A stretch of DNA of 64,000 nt, taken from positions 52,105 to 116,104 of the forward strand of contig JAFAMW010000039.1 of NCBI GenBank assembly GCA_019232985.1, read 5' to 3'. The stretch comes from Roseateles sp. GTDB lineage: Bacteria; Pseudomonadota; Gammaproteobacteria; Burkholderiales; Burkholderiaceae. A program made the position numbers and the translations under genes. This document shows positions 17,042-26,354 of the stretch, piece by piece. The notes beneath the pieces are model-generated. The model had not been told where the DNA came from, did not search any database, and worked only from the letters and a program-made list of their open reading frames with translations. Positions within the stretch are counted from its first letter, which is position 1, and every line of letters begins with the position of its first letter.

Positions 17042-19729
17042 ATGCGTGAACCAGCCAGGATTGCCTGCGCCCTGATCGTGCTGGGCTCGTTTGCAGCGTG
17101 CGCGCCCGCCCAGACCGACGTTCCGCCGCAACAGCTCGAGCGCGTGACGGTCACGGGGGCGGCGATCAAGAGCGTCGACGGCGAGACCTCTGTGCCGGTC
17201 ACCGTCGTGAAGATGGACGGGCTCAGGAAGGCGGGCGTGACCTCGGTCGAGCAGGTCATGGCCAAGCTGACGGCCGTGCAGCAGTCGCTGAACACGGCCT
17301 CGGCGATCGGCTCGACGAGCGCCGGCGCGTCCCTGGCCAATCTGCGCGGCATCGGCGCCGACAAGACCCTCGTGTTGCTGAACGGCCAGCGCATCGCGAA
17401 CAACGCGGTCGACGGCTCGGCGCCCGACCTGAACATGATCCCGTTCGCCGCGATCGACCGCGTCGAGGTGCTGCGCGACGGCGCCTCGTCGCTGTACGGC
17501 ACGGACGCGATCGGCGGCGCGATCAACTTCATCACGAAGCGGGACTACCGGGGCGGCACGCTCACGCTCGGCGCCGACTCGCCGCAGCACCCCGGCGGCA
17601 CGGCGCGCAGCGCGAACGCGGGTTTCGGCGTCGGCGACCTGGCGACGCAGGGCTACAACCTGTTCGGCTTTCTGAGCTTCAAGAACCAGGGCAATATCGC
17701 CGGCACCCAGCGCGACTTCAACAAGCGCATCGTCGGCGGCCTGTCCTACGGCACCTCGCCGGCCAACTACACGCAGGACTTCGTCCACTTCTACAACCCG
17801 ACGCTGCCGACCTGCTCGGGCACGGCCGTGATCGACAACGGCGGCGCCTGCCAGATCGTCACGCCCGCTTTCGTCGACTTCAGCCCGAAGACCGAGACCT
17901 ACTCGGGCATGCTCAAGGGCACGCTCGCGGTTAACGACCGGCTGACGCTCGGCGCCGAGCTGTTCTCCACGCAGGACAAGGTCACGACGCTGATCGCGCC
18001 GTCGCCTTACAACGGCGACTACCTGAACCCCCTGATGCCAAACGGCCAGCCGAACCCCTACTACCCGACGACGGGCGCCAACCCGAACTTCACGAACTCC
18101 CTGGTCGGCGCGCCGGCCTTCAAGGCGACGACGGTCTTCCCGAACCCGGCGGATCTGCAGCAGGGCTTCGTCTACGTGCTCTGGCGAGACTTCCCGAACG
18201 GCTCGCGCGGTCAGCTGAACAAGAACGCCCAGAACCGCCTGCTGCTCAGCGCCGACGGGTCGGCCGGCGGTTGGGACTACACGGTGTCCGGCGCCTATAA
18301 CCGCAACCGCGTCGACCAGTACCTCGTGAGCGGCTACTCCGATGGCAATCTGGTCGGCGAAGGCCTGCTCGAGGGTGTGATCAACCCGTTCGGCGCGCAG
18401 ACCACGGTCGGCGACCAGCTGCTGCAGCAGGCCGCCCTGACCGGCCTGCTCGAGTCGGCGACCGGCGAGGCCCGCAACCTCGACGCCCAGGCGAGCCGCG
18501 AGATCGGCGACTGGTTCGGCGCGGGCCGGCCGGCCCAGCTCGCGCTCGGCGCCGAGTACCGGCACGAGAAGTTTGTCTCGGCCGCCAACCGCGACTTCGC
18601 GGCCAGGGTGGTGTCCGCCACCGGCGTGTCGCCGAACTTCCTGGCCGCCGGGTCGCGCCGGGTCGACGCGGTCTACGCCGAGCTCAAGCTGCCTCTGCTC
18701 GAGGCGCTTGAGCTCACGGCCTCGGCGCGCTACGACCGCTACAGCGACTTCGGTAGCACGACCAACCCGAAGCTGAGCCTGCGCTACCAGCCGACCCGGC
18801 AGTTGGTGCTGCGCGGCTCGGCCTCGACGGGCTTTCGCGCGCCGACGCTCTACGAGCTGTACGGCGGGCCCTCGTACACGGTCACCTCGGGCAACTACGC
18901 GAACCCGCTGCTTTGCCCGGGCGGCACCGGCGGGACCCAATGCGCGGCCCAGTTCCAGGTGCTCAACGACGGCAATCCGGGCCTGCAGCCCGAGAAGTCT
19001 CGCAGCGGCACGCTCGGCGCGGTCTACCAGCCGGCGGCGAACGCGAGCGTCGGACTCGACTTCTGGTGGATCCGCGTCGACCAGTCGATCGGCAAGATTC
19101 CGCAGCTCGCGCTATTCAGCAAGTACAACAGCGTGCCGCAGCTGCAGCAGTATTTCCATTTCGCGGCCGGCAACACGCTGTCGATTGCCAGCAACTGCCC
19201 GGGGCCGCGCTGCGGCTACGTCGACCAGACGCTGCAAAACCTTGGCGACCTGCACACGAACGGGGTCGACCTCAGCGCGACGCACCAGCTCGCGACGGCC
19301 CATGGTGCGTTCGACCTCGCGCTGAACAGCACCTACGTCGCGAAGTACGCGTCGCAGGACTTCAAGAACGGCTACTGGGTGCAGAACGTCGGCACCTACG
19401 GCGAGGCCGGACCGGTGTTCCGCTGGCAGCACAACCTCGCCGTCGACTGGCAGCGCGGCGGCTGGGGCGCCGGTGCGGTGGTCCATTTCAAGTCGGGCTA
19501 CGTCGACGCGATGCCGAGCCACAGGGTGGCGTCGTACACGACGACGGACCTGTTCGCGAGCTGGGGGGCGATGCGGCCGCTCGCGCTGGTCGTCGGAGTG
19601 CGCAACCTGGCCGACCATGCACCGCCGTTCACCGACCAGAAGAGCCTGTTCCAGGCCGGCGGCTGGGATTCGCGCTACGCCGACCCGACCGGCCGCGCCT
19701 ACTACGTGCGCGGCACCTGCGGCTTCTGA
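17042..19729 (+). CDS. TonB-dependent outer-membrane receptor 3
   Basis: 895-residue receptor from the ATG at 17042, chosen for the GGAGG upstream and the signal peptide that then starts the protein (about 1-24, ending APAQ); the open frame upstream to 16817 is unlikely to be translated. The TonB-box-like ERVTVTGAAIKS is followed by a plug domain (with LRGIGADKTLVLLNGQR and DRVEVLRDGASSLYGTDAIGGAINF) and a beta-barrel ending in RGTCGF, with the expected terminal Phe. It is the most diverged of the three clustered receptors: GAAIKS replaces the GSNIKR/GSNIRR of the other two. Substrate unknown. Confidence 0.92.
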   Translation: MREPARIACALIVLGSFAACAPAQTDVPPQQLERVTVTGAAIKSVDGETSVPVTVVKMDGLRKAGVTSVEQVMAKLTAVQQSLNTASAIGSTSAGASLANLRGIGADKTLVLLNGQRIANNAVDGSAPDLNMIPFAAIDRVEVLRDGASSLYGTDAIGGAINFITKRDYRGGTLTLGADSPQHPGGTARSANAGFGVGDLATQGYNLFGFLSFKNQGNIAGTQRDFNKRIVGGLSYGTSPANYTQDFVHFYNPTLPTCSGTAVIDNGGACQIVTPAFVDFSPKTETYSGMLKGTLAVNDRLTLGAELFSTQDKVTTLIAPSPYNGDYLNPLMPNGQPNPYYPTTGANPNFTNSLVGAPAFKATTVFPNPADLQQGFVYVLWRDFPNGSRGQLNKNAQNRLLLSADGSAGGWDYTVSGAYNRNRVDQYLVSGYSDGNLVGEGLLEGVINPFGAQTTVGDQLLQQAALTGLLESATGEARNLDAQASREIGDWFGAGRPAQLALGAEYRHEKFVSAANRDFAARVVSATGVSPNFLAAGSRRVDAVYAELKLPLLEALELTASARYDRYSDFGSTTNPKLSLRYQPTRQLVLRGSASTGFRAPTLYELYGGPSYTVTSGNYANPLLCPGGTGGTQCAAQFQVLNDGNPGLQPEKSRSGTLGAVYQPAANASVGLDFWWIRVDQSIGKIPQLALFSKYNSVPQLQQYFHFAAGNTLSIASNCPGPRCGYVDQTLQNLGDLHTNGVDLSATHQLATAHGAFDLALNSTYVAKYASQDFKNGYWVQNVGTYGEAGPVFRWQHNLAVDWQRGGWGAGAVVHFKSGYVDAMPSHRVASYTTTDLFASWGAMRPLALVVGVRNLADHAPPFTDQKSLFQAGGWDSRYADPTGRAYYVRGTCGF

Positions 19730-19785
19730 CCCGGCCGCGGCCCGGCATACTCGGGGGGTCTACGCCAGATCACGCAGCCCCCCGG

Positions 19786-20541
19786 ATGTGCCAACTCCTC
19801 GGCATGAACGCCAACACCCCGACCGACGTGATGTTCAGCTTCGCGGGGCTCGCGACGCGCGCCGAAGAGCATTGCGACGGCTTCGGCATCGCGTTCTTCG
19901 AGGGCGCCGGGCTGCGCCACTTCGTCGACCACCACAGCGCGCGCCGCTCGCCGCTGGCCGAGCTCGTCAAGCGCTACCCGATCAAGAGCGACAACGTGAT
20001 CGCGCATATCCGCAAGGCCACGCAGGGCCAGGTCGCGCTCGAGAACACCCACCCGTTCCAGCGCGAGCTGTGGGGCCGCTACTGGGTGTTCGCGCACAAC
20101 GGCAATCTCGTCGACTTCGACCCCTGCCTGCACGCGGCGTTCCGGCCGGTCGGCCAGACCGACAGCGAGCGCGCGTTCTGCTGGCTCATGCAGGAGCTCG
20201 CCAAGGCCCATGCGCGCGCGCCCGACGTCGCCGAGCTCACCCACACGCTGCGCGAGCTGCTGCCGGTGCTCGCGCGCCACGGCACCTTCAACATGCTGCT
20301 GTCCAACGGCGAGGCGCTGTGGGCCCACGGCAGCACGCATCTGCATTACCTGCTGCGCGCCCACCCGTTCGGCGCCGCGCGGCTCAAGGACGAGGATCTC
20401 AGCGTCGACTTCGCGACCGTCACGACGGCGCAGGACCGCGTCGCGATCGTCGCGACCGAGCCGCTCACGCACGACGAGCCCTGGGTCGCGTTCGCGCCGG
20501 GCGAGCTCAAGGTCTTCGAGGCCGGGTCGATCCGGGGGTGA
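19786..20541 (+). CDS. Class II glutamine amidotransferase (YafJ family)
   Basis: 251-residue Ntn-hydrolase. The start ATG at 19786 puts the catalytic Cys at position 2 (MCQLLGMN), exposed after Met removal, which settles the start. Glutaminase-domain signatures follow: an HCDGFGIAF loop, HIRKATQG, NTHPF and FAHNGNL. The protein consists only of the glutaminase domain, as in E. coli YafJ, so the acceptor of the released ammonia is not known. It lies 56 bp after receptor 3, probably under its own promoter (a CATACT box stands near 19746). Family assignment is firm, physiological role is not. Confidence 0.9.
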   Translation: MCQLLGMNANTPTDVMFSFAGLATRAEEHCDGFGIAFFEGAGLRHFVDHHSARRSPLAELVKRYPIKSDNVIAHIRKATQGQVALENTHPFQRELWGRYWVFAHNGNLVDFDPCLHAAFRPVGQTDSERAFCWLMQELAKAHARAPDVAELTHTLRELLPVLARHGTFNMLLSNGEALWAHGSTHLHYLLRAHPFGAARLKDEDLSVDFATVTTAQDRVAIVATEPLTHDEPWVAFAPGELKVFEAGSIRG

Positions 20542-20606
20542 TTCGCGCGCGCGCGGCGGCGCGCTTCGGCACAATCGCCGACACCCGAACAACGGACGAC
20601 AAGAAG

Positions 20607-22310
20607 ATGGCCGCATTGCCGACGCCCCGCTTCGACGAGTTCCACCGCTACGACGCGCTCACGGCGCTGCTGTTCGCCTACGCCGAGGCCTGTCCGAACC
20701 TCGTGTCCGTGCGTTCGATCGGCAAGAGCTTCGAGGGCCGCGACCTCTGGGTCGTCGTGATCACGAACACCGCGAGCGGCGCCGACGTCGACAAGCCCGC
20801 GTTCTGGGTCGACGGCAATATCCACGCGGCCGAGCTGCTCGCGTCGACGACCTGCCTGTACTACCTCGACCACCTGCTGTCCAAGTACGGCAGCGACGCC
20901 CAGATCACCCAGCTGCTCGATACGCGCGTGGTCTATATGGTGCCGCGCCTGAACCCCGACGGCGCCGAGCTCGCGCTCGCCGACCGGCCGCGCCATATCC
21001 GCTCGTCGACGCGCGCGTACCCGTACGACGAGGCCCCCGTCGACGGCCTGACGGTCGAGGACGTCGACGGCGACGGCCGCATCCTGACGATGCGCGTGCC
21101 CGACCCGCACGGCGGCTACAGGAAGCACGCCGAGGACCCGCGCCTGATGGTCGCGCGCGAGCCCGGCGAGTTCGGCGGCGAGTACTACCGGCTGATCCCC
21201 GAGGGCTTCGTGCTCAACTACGATGGCCTCAGCGTGCCCGTGAACCGCGACCGCGAGGGCCTGGACCTGAACCGCAATTTCCCGAGCGACTGGCGCCAGG
21301 AGCACCAGCAGCTCGGCGCGGGGCCGTACCCGACGAGCGAGCCCGAGGTCCGCGCGATGGTCGACTTCATCGTCGCGCACCCGAACGTCGGCGCGGCGAT
21401 CAGCTTCCACACGCACAGCGGCGTGATCCTGCGGCCGATGGGCTCGTGCAGCGACACCGACATGATCCCCGAGGACCTGTGGCTGTACCAGCGCTTCAGC
21501 CAGCTCGGCACCCAGCACACGGGCTACCCGGCGGTCAGCATCTGGCACGAGTTCAAGTACCACCCGAAGGACGCGATCACGGGCACCCAGGACTGGGTCT
21601 ACGAGCACTTGGGCGCGCTGTTCTGGGTCGTCGAGCTGTGGTCGCCGAACCGCGAGGCCGGCATCGAGGGCTACAAGTGGATCGACTGGTTCCGCGACCA
21701 CCCGGTCGCCGACGACCTCAAGCTGCTCAAGTGGAGCGACGAGCAATGCGGCGGCCAGGCCTACGTCGACTGGCGACCGTTCCAGCACCCGCAGCTCGGC
21801 GCCGTCGAGATCGGCGGCTGGGACAAGATGAACTACTGGCGCAATCCGCCGCCCGCGCTGCGCGAGCGCGAGGCCGCGCGCTTCCCGGCCTGGCTCACCC
21901 AGATCGCGCTCGCGCTGCCGCGCCTCGAGTTGCTGCGCACCGAGGTCCGCGCCCTGGGTCCCGACACCTGGCGCATCCGCCTCGCCGTCGCCAACGCGGG
22001 CTGGCTGCCGGCCTACGTGACCAAGCGCGCGCTCGAGCGCAAGACCGTGCGCGGCGTGATCTTCGAGATCCACCTGCCGGCCGGCCAGCCCGAGATCAGC
22101 CTGGTCGGCGGCAAGCAGCGCGTCGAGGGCCCGCAGCTGCAGGGCCATGCGCCGGCGACGAGCCAGCTGAACTTCTTCCCGCCGGGCGACGCGACGCCCG
22201 ACCGCGCCGTCGTCGAGTGGGTCGTGCGCGCGCCGCAGGGCACGCGCGTCGCGCTGAGCGCGAACGCCGCGCGCGCGGGCACGGTGCGCACCGAGGTCGT
22301 GCTCGACTGA
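20607..22310 (+). CDS. M14-family zinc carboxypeptidase
   Basis: 567-residue metallopeptidase of the carboxypeptidase A superfamily. The zinc site is visible as HAAE (His73, Glu76) in DGNIHAAELL and a later His in ISFHTHSG; the likely general base Glu is in FWVVELWSP. A substrate-binding Arg lies in LNRNFPSDW. The C-terminal third (about 420-567) is a beta-rich extension as in other bacterial M14 enzymes of this length. No signal peptide is seen, so it appears cytoplasmic. A CACAAT box followed by CGCCGAC stands about 30 nt upstream of the ATG. Substrate unknown. Confidence 0.88.
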   Translation: MAALPTPRFDEFHRYDALTALLFAYAEACPNLVSVRSIGKSFEGRDLWVVVITNTASGADVDKPAFWVDGNIHAAELLASTTCLYYLDHLLSKYGSDAQITQLLDTRVVYMVPRLNPDGAELALADRPRHIRSSTRAYPYDEAPVDGLTVEDVDGDGRILTMRVPDPHGGYRKHAEDPRLMVAREPGEFGGEYYRLIPEGFVLNYDGLSVPVNRDREGLDLNRNFPSDWRQEHQQLGAGPYPTSEPEVRAMVDFIVAHPNVGAAISFHTHSGVILRPMGSCSDTDMIPEDLWLYQRFSQLGTQHTGYPAVSIWHEFKYHPKDAITGTQDWVYEHLGALFWVVELWSPNREAGIEGYKWIDWFRDHPVADDLKLLKWSDEQCGGQAYVDWRPFQHPQLGAVEIGGWDKMNYWRNPPPALREREAARFPAWLTQIALALPRLELLRTEVRALGPDTWRIRLAVANAGWLPAYVTKRALERKTVRGVIFEIHLPAGQPEISLVGGKQRVEGPQLQGHAPATSQLNFFPPGDATPDRAVVEWVVRAPQGTRVALSANAARAGTVRTEVVLD

Positions 22311-22313
22311 GGC

Positions 22314-23036
22314 TCAGTGGCGCGGCTGGCGGTCCTGTTCGGCCGCGAGCAGCACGGCCTCGCGCCACAGCCGCGCGGGGATGAAGCTGCGCAGCTGCTC
22401 CATCGCCTTCGCGATCAGGCGCGCGTCGATCGGGTGGCCGACGTCGGGCACGATGTCGGCCGTCACGTCGGCGCCGAGCGCGACCAGCGTGCGCGCGGCC
22501 TCGACGATGGGCTGGTACGGCAGCACCGCGTCGGCCATGCCGTGGACCAGGTGGATGCAGACGTCCTTGGGCGCGTCCTGCGGCAGCCAGGCGTAGGCGC
22601 CCGAGAAGCCGATCACGCGGCCGACGAGCCCGGGCTCGGCCTGCACGGCCTCGAGCGCCATGATCGCGCCCTGCGAGTAGCCGACCAGGGCGACGCGCGG
22701 CCAGTCGAGCTCGAAATGGCGCGCCCAGGCGCGCACACGCTGGATCAGCCCCGGCAGCGCCCCGTCGACGCCCGCGGCGATCGCCTCGGACGTGCGCTCG
22801 CGCATCGAGAACCATTGCCGGTCGGGGCCGGCGGCCGGGTCGTCGCAGGGCTCGGTGCCGTCAAGCGAGAGAATCGCGGCCTGGGCGTACTGGGCGCGCA
22901 GCGCCGCCGCGATCGGCACCATCTGGGATTTGCTGCCGCCGACGCCGTGCAGCAGCACGAACAGCAGGTCGGCGGGGCCCTCGGCCGGCAGGTCGAGCAG
23001 CGCGTGCTCGGGCAATTCAGGAGCGGTGGCGTTCAT
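22314..23036 (-). CDS. Alpha/beta-hydrolase, carboxylesterase (YpfH-like)
   Basis: 240-residue cytoplasmic serine hydrolase of the phospholipase/carboxylesterase family. The oxyanion-hole HGVGGSKSQM is near residue 30, the nucleophile Ser121 is in GYSQG, the acid is in HGMADAVLPY and the catalytic His is in DVGHPID. Length and motif order match E. coli YpfH. It converges with the carboxypeptidase gene, three bases away, and is divergent from the iorA-like gene. The ATG at 23036 follows GACAAT plus CGCCGCG, suggesting a leaderless transcript. Confidence 0.88.
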   Translation of the reverse strand: MNATAPELPEHALLDLPAEGPADLLFVLLHGVGGSKSQMVPIAAALRAQYAQAAILSLDGTEPCDDPAAGPDRQWFSMRERTSEAIAAGVDGALPGLIQRVRAWARHFELDWPRVALVGYSQGAIMALEAVQAEPGLVGRVIGFSGAYAWLPQDAPKDVCIHLVHGMADAVLPYQPIVEAARTLVALGADVTADIVPDVGHPIDARLIAKAMEQLRSFIPARLWREAVLLAAEQDRQPRH

Positions 23037-23049
23037 CGCGGCGATTGTC
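23037..23049 (-). promoter_or_regulatory. Putative leaderless promoter of the esterase gene
   Basis: Minus strand: GACAAT (23049-23044), then CGCCGCG, then ATG at 23036. A TATGCT box facing the other way at about 23057 probably serves the iorA-like gene, whose start has a separate AAGGGG ribosome-binding site. Confidence 0.45.
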
Positions 23050-23104
23050 CTCCGGCTATGCTACGGCCCCAATGTAGCGATCAATAGCAACAAGGGGACA
23101 CGCC

Positions 23105-23602
23105 ATGGATCTCGACGTCAACGGCCGGCGCCATGCGCTGCCCGCACAGGCCAGCGACCCGGCCATGCCGCTGCTGTGGGCGCTGCGCGACGGCCTCGCG
23201 CTGACCGGCACCAAGTTCGGCTGCGGCATCGGCGCCTGCGGCGCGTGCACCGTGCATGTCGACGGCGCGGCGACGCGTTCGTGCCTGACGCCGCTCGGCG
23301 CGTGCGCGGGCAAGTCGGTCACGACGATCGAGGGTCTCGGCGCGCCGGACCGGCTGCACGCGGCCCAGCTCGCGTGGATCGCCGAGCAGGTCCCGCAATG
23401 CGGCTACTGCCAGAGCGGCATGCTGATGGCCGCCGCCGCGCTGCTCGCGCATAACCGCGAGCCCAGCGACGCCGACATCGACGCGGCGATCACGAACCTG
23501 TGCCGCTGCGGCACCTACCCGCGCGTGCGCGCGGCGATCCACGCGGCGGCCGCGCAACTGCGCGACGGCACGGCGCCCGCTGCGCCCGGAGGTGCGCGAT
23601 GA
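23105..23602 (+). CDS. iorA: Small [2Fe-2S] subunit of an aerobic Mo-hydroxylase (IorA-like)
   Basis: 165-residue protein with two [2Fe-2S] clusters, as in isoquinoline 1-oxidoreductase and related aldehyde oxidases. The plant-ferredoxin-type cluster uses Cys40, Cys45, Cys48 and Cys60. The second, in the helical C-terminal domain, uses Cys99, Cys102, Cys133 and Cys135 (CGYC and CRC). It passes electrons from the molybdenum subunit encoded next; the two genes overlap at ATGA (23599-23602), so translation is coupled. No FAD subunit is present, which is typical of this two-subunit type. Substrate cannot be read from sequence; isoquinoline is only the name-giving example. Confidence 0.92.
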   Translation: MDLDVNGRRHALPAQASDPAMPLLWALRDGLALTGTKFGCGIGACGACTVHVDGAATRSCLTPLGACAGKSVTTIEGLGAPDRLHAAQLAWIAEQVPQCGYCQSGMLMAAAALLAHNREPSDADIDAAITNLCRCGTYPRVRAAIHAAAAQLRDGTAPAAPGGAR

Positions 23603-25896
23603 AGCGCCGCACGCTGCTGCTCGCCGGCCTTGGCGGCGCCGGAGCCCTGATCGTCGGCTACGGCGCGCTGCCGCCGCGCAGCCGCCTTGGCCGCGCCGAC
23701 CTGCTGCCGCTGGCCCAGGGCGAGGTCGGCCTGAACGGCTGGATCCGCATCGGCGCCGACGGCCAGGTCAAGCTCGCGATGAACCGCAGCGAGATGGGCC
23801 AGGGCGTGCACACCGCGCTCGCCCAGCTCGTCGCCGAGGAGCTCGGCGTCGCGACCGCCGCGGTCGGCCTCGTCGCGGCCGGCTACGACGCCATTTACGG
23901 CAACGTCGCGGCCTTCCAGGGCACCCTGCCGCTGAGCGCGCGCGCGAACGAGCCGGGCCGCGAGAGCACCGGCGCGAAGCTCGGCCACTGGACCATCGCG
24001 AAGCTCGCGCGCGAGCTCGGCATCAACCTGACCGGCGGCAGCTCGAGCGTCGCCGACGCGTGGGAGCCGCTGCGCTGGGCCGCGGCGACCGCGCGCGCGC
24101 AGCTGATCGGCGCGGCCGCCGCGCAGTGGAACGTCGCGGCCGCGGGCCTGCGCGCCGAGGGCGGCGCGGTCCGCGACGGCCAGGGGCGCAGCCTCGGCTT
24201 CGGCGCGCTCGCGGCCGCGGCCGCGCAGCGCCGGCCCGACGCGGTGACGCTGAAGCCGCGCGCCCAATGGCGCGAGATCGGCCAGCCGGTGCCGCGCACC
24301 GACCTGCACGCGAAGGTCACGGGCGCCGCGCGCTTCGGCATCGACCAGCGCCCCGAGGGCCTGCTGTTCGCGGCGGTGCGGCACGCGCCGATGCTCGGCG
24401 GCGAGGTCGGCGCGATCGCGCCGGCCGCCGTCGACGCGCTGCTGCAAAGGCCCGGCGTGCTGCGCGTCGTGCGCCTGCCCGCCTACGCGGGCGGCACCGA
24501 GGCCGTCGCCGTGATCGCGCGCACGAGCTGGCACGCGACGCAGGCGGTGCGCGCGCTCGAGGTCGAATGGCGCGCGCCGGCCGGCGCCACGCCCGTGACG
24601 ACGCCCGACACCACGCGCATCTACTTCGAGCTCGCCGCGCGCGCGCGCCGCGCGGCCGCCGACGGCTTCGCGTTCGCGAGCCAGGGCGACGCCGACGCGG
24701 CGCTGCGCGACGCGCCGCGCCGCGTCGAGGCGCTCTACGAGGCGCCCTACCTGGCGCACGCGACGATGGAGCCGATGAACGCGACCGCGCGCGTTAGCGC
24801 CGGCCGCGTCGAGCTGTGGCTGCCGACCCAGGTGCCGGGCCAGGCGCGCGCGCTCGCCGCGCGCGTCGCCGGCGTCGCGGCCGAGCAGGTCGACGTGCAC
24901 GTGAGCTTGCTCGGCGGCGGCTTCGGCCGGCGCCTCGAGGTCGACTTCGTCGGCCAGGCCGTGCGCGTCGCCATGGAGGCCGGCGGCGCGCCGGTCCAGC
25001 TGTTGTGGCCGCGCGAGGAGGACATGACGCACGACTTCTACCGCCCGGCCGGCGCGGCCTTCATGCAGGCCGGCCTCGACGCCGCGGGCCGGCCCGTCGC
25101 GTGGCGCGTCGGCAGCGCCGGCGACGCGATCTCGCCGCGCTGGCTCGCGCGCGTGATCCCGCAGCTCGCGGGCCCGGTCGACGCGCCCGACAAGACCGCG
25201 AGCGAGGGCCTGCTCGACCAGCCCTACGCGGTGCCGAACCAGCGCATCGCGCACCTCGCGACGCACGCCGGCGTGCCGATCGGCATGTGGCGCTCGGTCG
25301 GGCATTCGCACAACGCGTTCTTCACCGAGAGCTTCGTCGACGAGCTCGCCGACGCGGCCGGCGCCGACCCGGTCGCTTACCGCCTGGGCCTGCTCGACGG
25401 CCTGCCGCGCCATGCCGCGGTGCTGCGCCTCGCCGCCGAAAAGGCCGGCTGGGGGCAGGCGCTGCCGGCCGGCGTCGCGCGCGGCGTCGCCCTGCACGAG
25501 AGCTTCGGCACCGTCGTCGCCGAGGTCGTCGAAGTCGCGAAGGATGCGCAGGGCCGGCCGCGCGTGCAGCGCGTCGTCTGCGCGCTCGACTGCGGCTCGG
25601 TCGTGAACCCGGGAATCGTGCGCCAGCAGATCGAGGGCGGCGTGATCTTCGGCCTGACGGCCGCGCTCTACGGCCGCATCGACATCGACGCCGGCGTAGT
25701 GCGCCAGAAGAGCTTCCCCGACTACCCGCTGCTCGGGCCCGCCGAGGCGCCGCGCGTCGAGGTGCATATCGTGCCGAGCGAGGCCGCGCCGACCGGCGTC
25801 GGCGAGCCCGGCGTGCCGCCGCTCGCGCCCGCGCTCGCTAACGCCTGGTTCGCGCTGACCGGCGAGCGCCGCCGGCGCCTGCCGTTCAGCGCCTGA
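23599..25896 (+). CDS. iorB: Molybdopterin-binding large subunit of an aerobic hydroxylase (IorB-like)
   Basis: 765-residue Mo-MCD subunit of the xanthine-dehydrogenase superfamily. Start ATG at 23599 overlaps the stop of the small subunit and has GGAGG upstream. The N-terminus KRRTLLLAG followed by a hydrophobic stretch looks like a Tat-type signal, as expected for a periplasmic IorB export partner. Cofactor motifs include [13 protein letters not shown] near residue 65, LGGGFGRR, and the C-terminal GVGEPGVPP, which holds the conserved catalytic Glu. No XdhC-type maturation factor or cytochrome gene is adjacent. The reaction is hydroxylation of a heterocycle or aldehyde using water; substrate unknown. 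Confidence 0.92.
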   Translation: MKRRTLLLAGLGGAGALIVGYGALPPRSRLGRADLLPLAQGEVGLNGWIRIGADGQVKLAMNRSEMGQGVHTALAQLVAEELGVATAAVGLVAAGYDAIYGNVAAFQGTLPLSARANEPGRESTGAKLGHWTIAKLARELGINLTGGSSSVADAWEPLRWAAATARAQLIGAAAAQWNVAAAGLRAEGGAVRDGQGRSLGFGALAAAAAQRRPDAVTLKPRAQWREIGQPVPRTDLHAKVTGAARFGIDQRPEGLLFAAVRHAPMLGGEVGAIAPAAVDALLQRPGVLRVVRLPAYAGGTEAVAVIARTSWHATQAVRALEVEWRAPAGATPVTTPDTTRIYFELAARARRAAADGFAFASQGDADAALRDAPRRVEALYEAPYLAHATMEPMNATARVSAGRVELWLPTQVPGQARALAARVAGVAAEQVDVHVSLLGGGFGRRLEVDFVGQAVRVAMEAGGAPVQLLWPREEDMTHDFYRPAGAAFMQAGLDAAGRPVAWRVGSAGDAISPRWLARVIPQLAGPVDAPDKTASEGLLDQPYAVPNQRIAHLATHAGVPIGMWRSVGHSHNAFFTESFVDELADAAGADPVAYRLGLLDGLPRHAAVLRLAAEKAGWGQALPAGVARGVALHESFGTVVAEVVEVAKDAQGRPRVQRVVCALDCGSVVNPGIVRQQIEGGVIFGLTAALYGRIDIDAGVVRQKSFPDYPLLGPAEAPRVEVHIVPSEAAPTGVGEPGVPPLAPALANAWFALTGERRRRLPFSA

Positions 25897-25902
25897 GGGG
25901 CT

Positions 25903-26325
25903 TCATTTTTTCGTGCGCACGACGAGCGTGCCGGCGATCTTGTCGTGCCAGCCCTGCTTGCGCTTGTCGATGCCGACCCAGATCAGGCCCAGGCAGAACG
26001 GGATCGCCGACACGTAGTAGCCGACGTAGCGCAGCACGGCCTGGCCGGGCCGCAGCGGCCCGCCGGTCGCGGCGTCGACGATCTTCGCGCCGATCACCAT
26101 CTTGCCCGGCGTGGCCTGGCGCGCGATCCAGAACGCGACGAAGGCGGCGGCCGGCAGCACGTAGTTGAACAGCAGGCCGGCAAGTCCGTGCGGCCCCTCG
26201 AGGTAGAAGCTCGGGCCGTAGAGCGCGAACAGCACCGGCGCGAGCACCAGGCTCAGCAGCACGGTGTCGACCAGCGCCGCGACGACGCGCGCCCAGAAGC
26301 CGACGTATTCAACAGGCTCTTCCAT
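25903..26325 (-). CDS. RDD-family inner-membrane protein
   Basis: 140-residue membrane protein with about three hydrophobic helices. The RDD features are the early Arg and Asp in [16 protein letters not shown], the [20 protein letters not shown] loop, and a C-terminal [10 protein letters not shown]. The ATG at 26325 has AGGAG upstream. It lies 29 bp after the hybrid histidine kinase on the same strand and may be co-transcribed. RDD proteins have no single agreed function; some are linked to ion or solute transport. Confidence 0.85.
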   Translation of the reverse strand: MEEPVEYVGFWARVVAALVDTVLLSLVLAPVLFALYGPSFYLEGPHGLAGLLFNYVLPAAAFVAFWIARQATPGKMVIGAKIVDAATGGPLRPGQAVLRYVGYYVSAIPFCLGLIWVGIDKRKQGWHDKIAGTLVVRTKK

Positions 26326-26354
26326 CGCTGCTCCTTGTCTTGTCTTCCTGCGCT

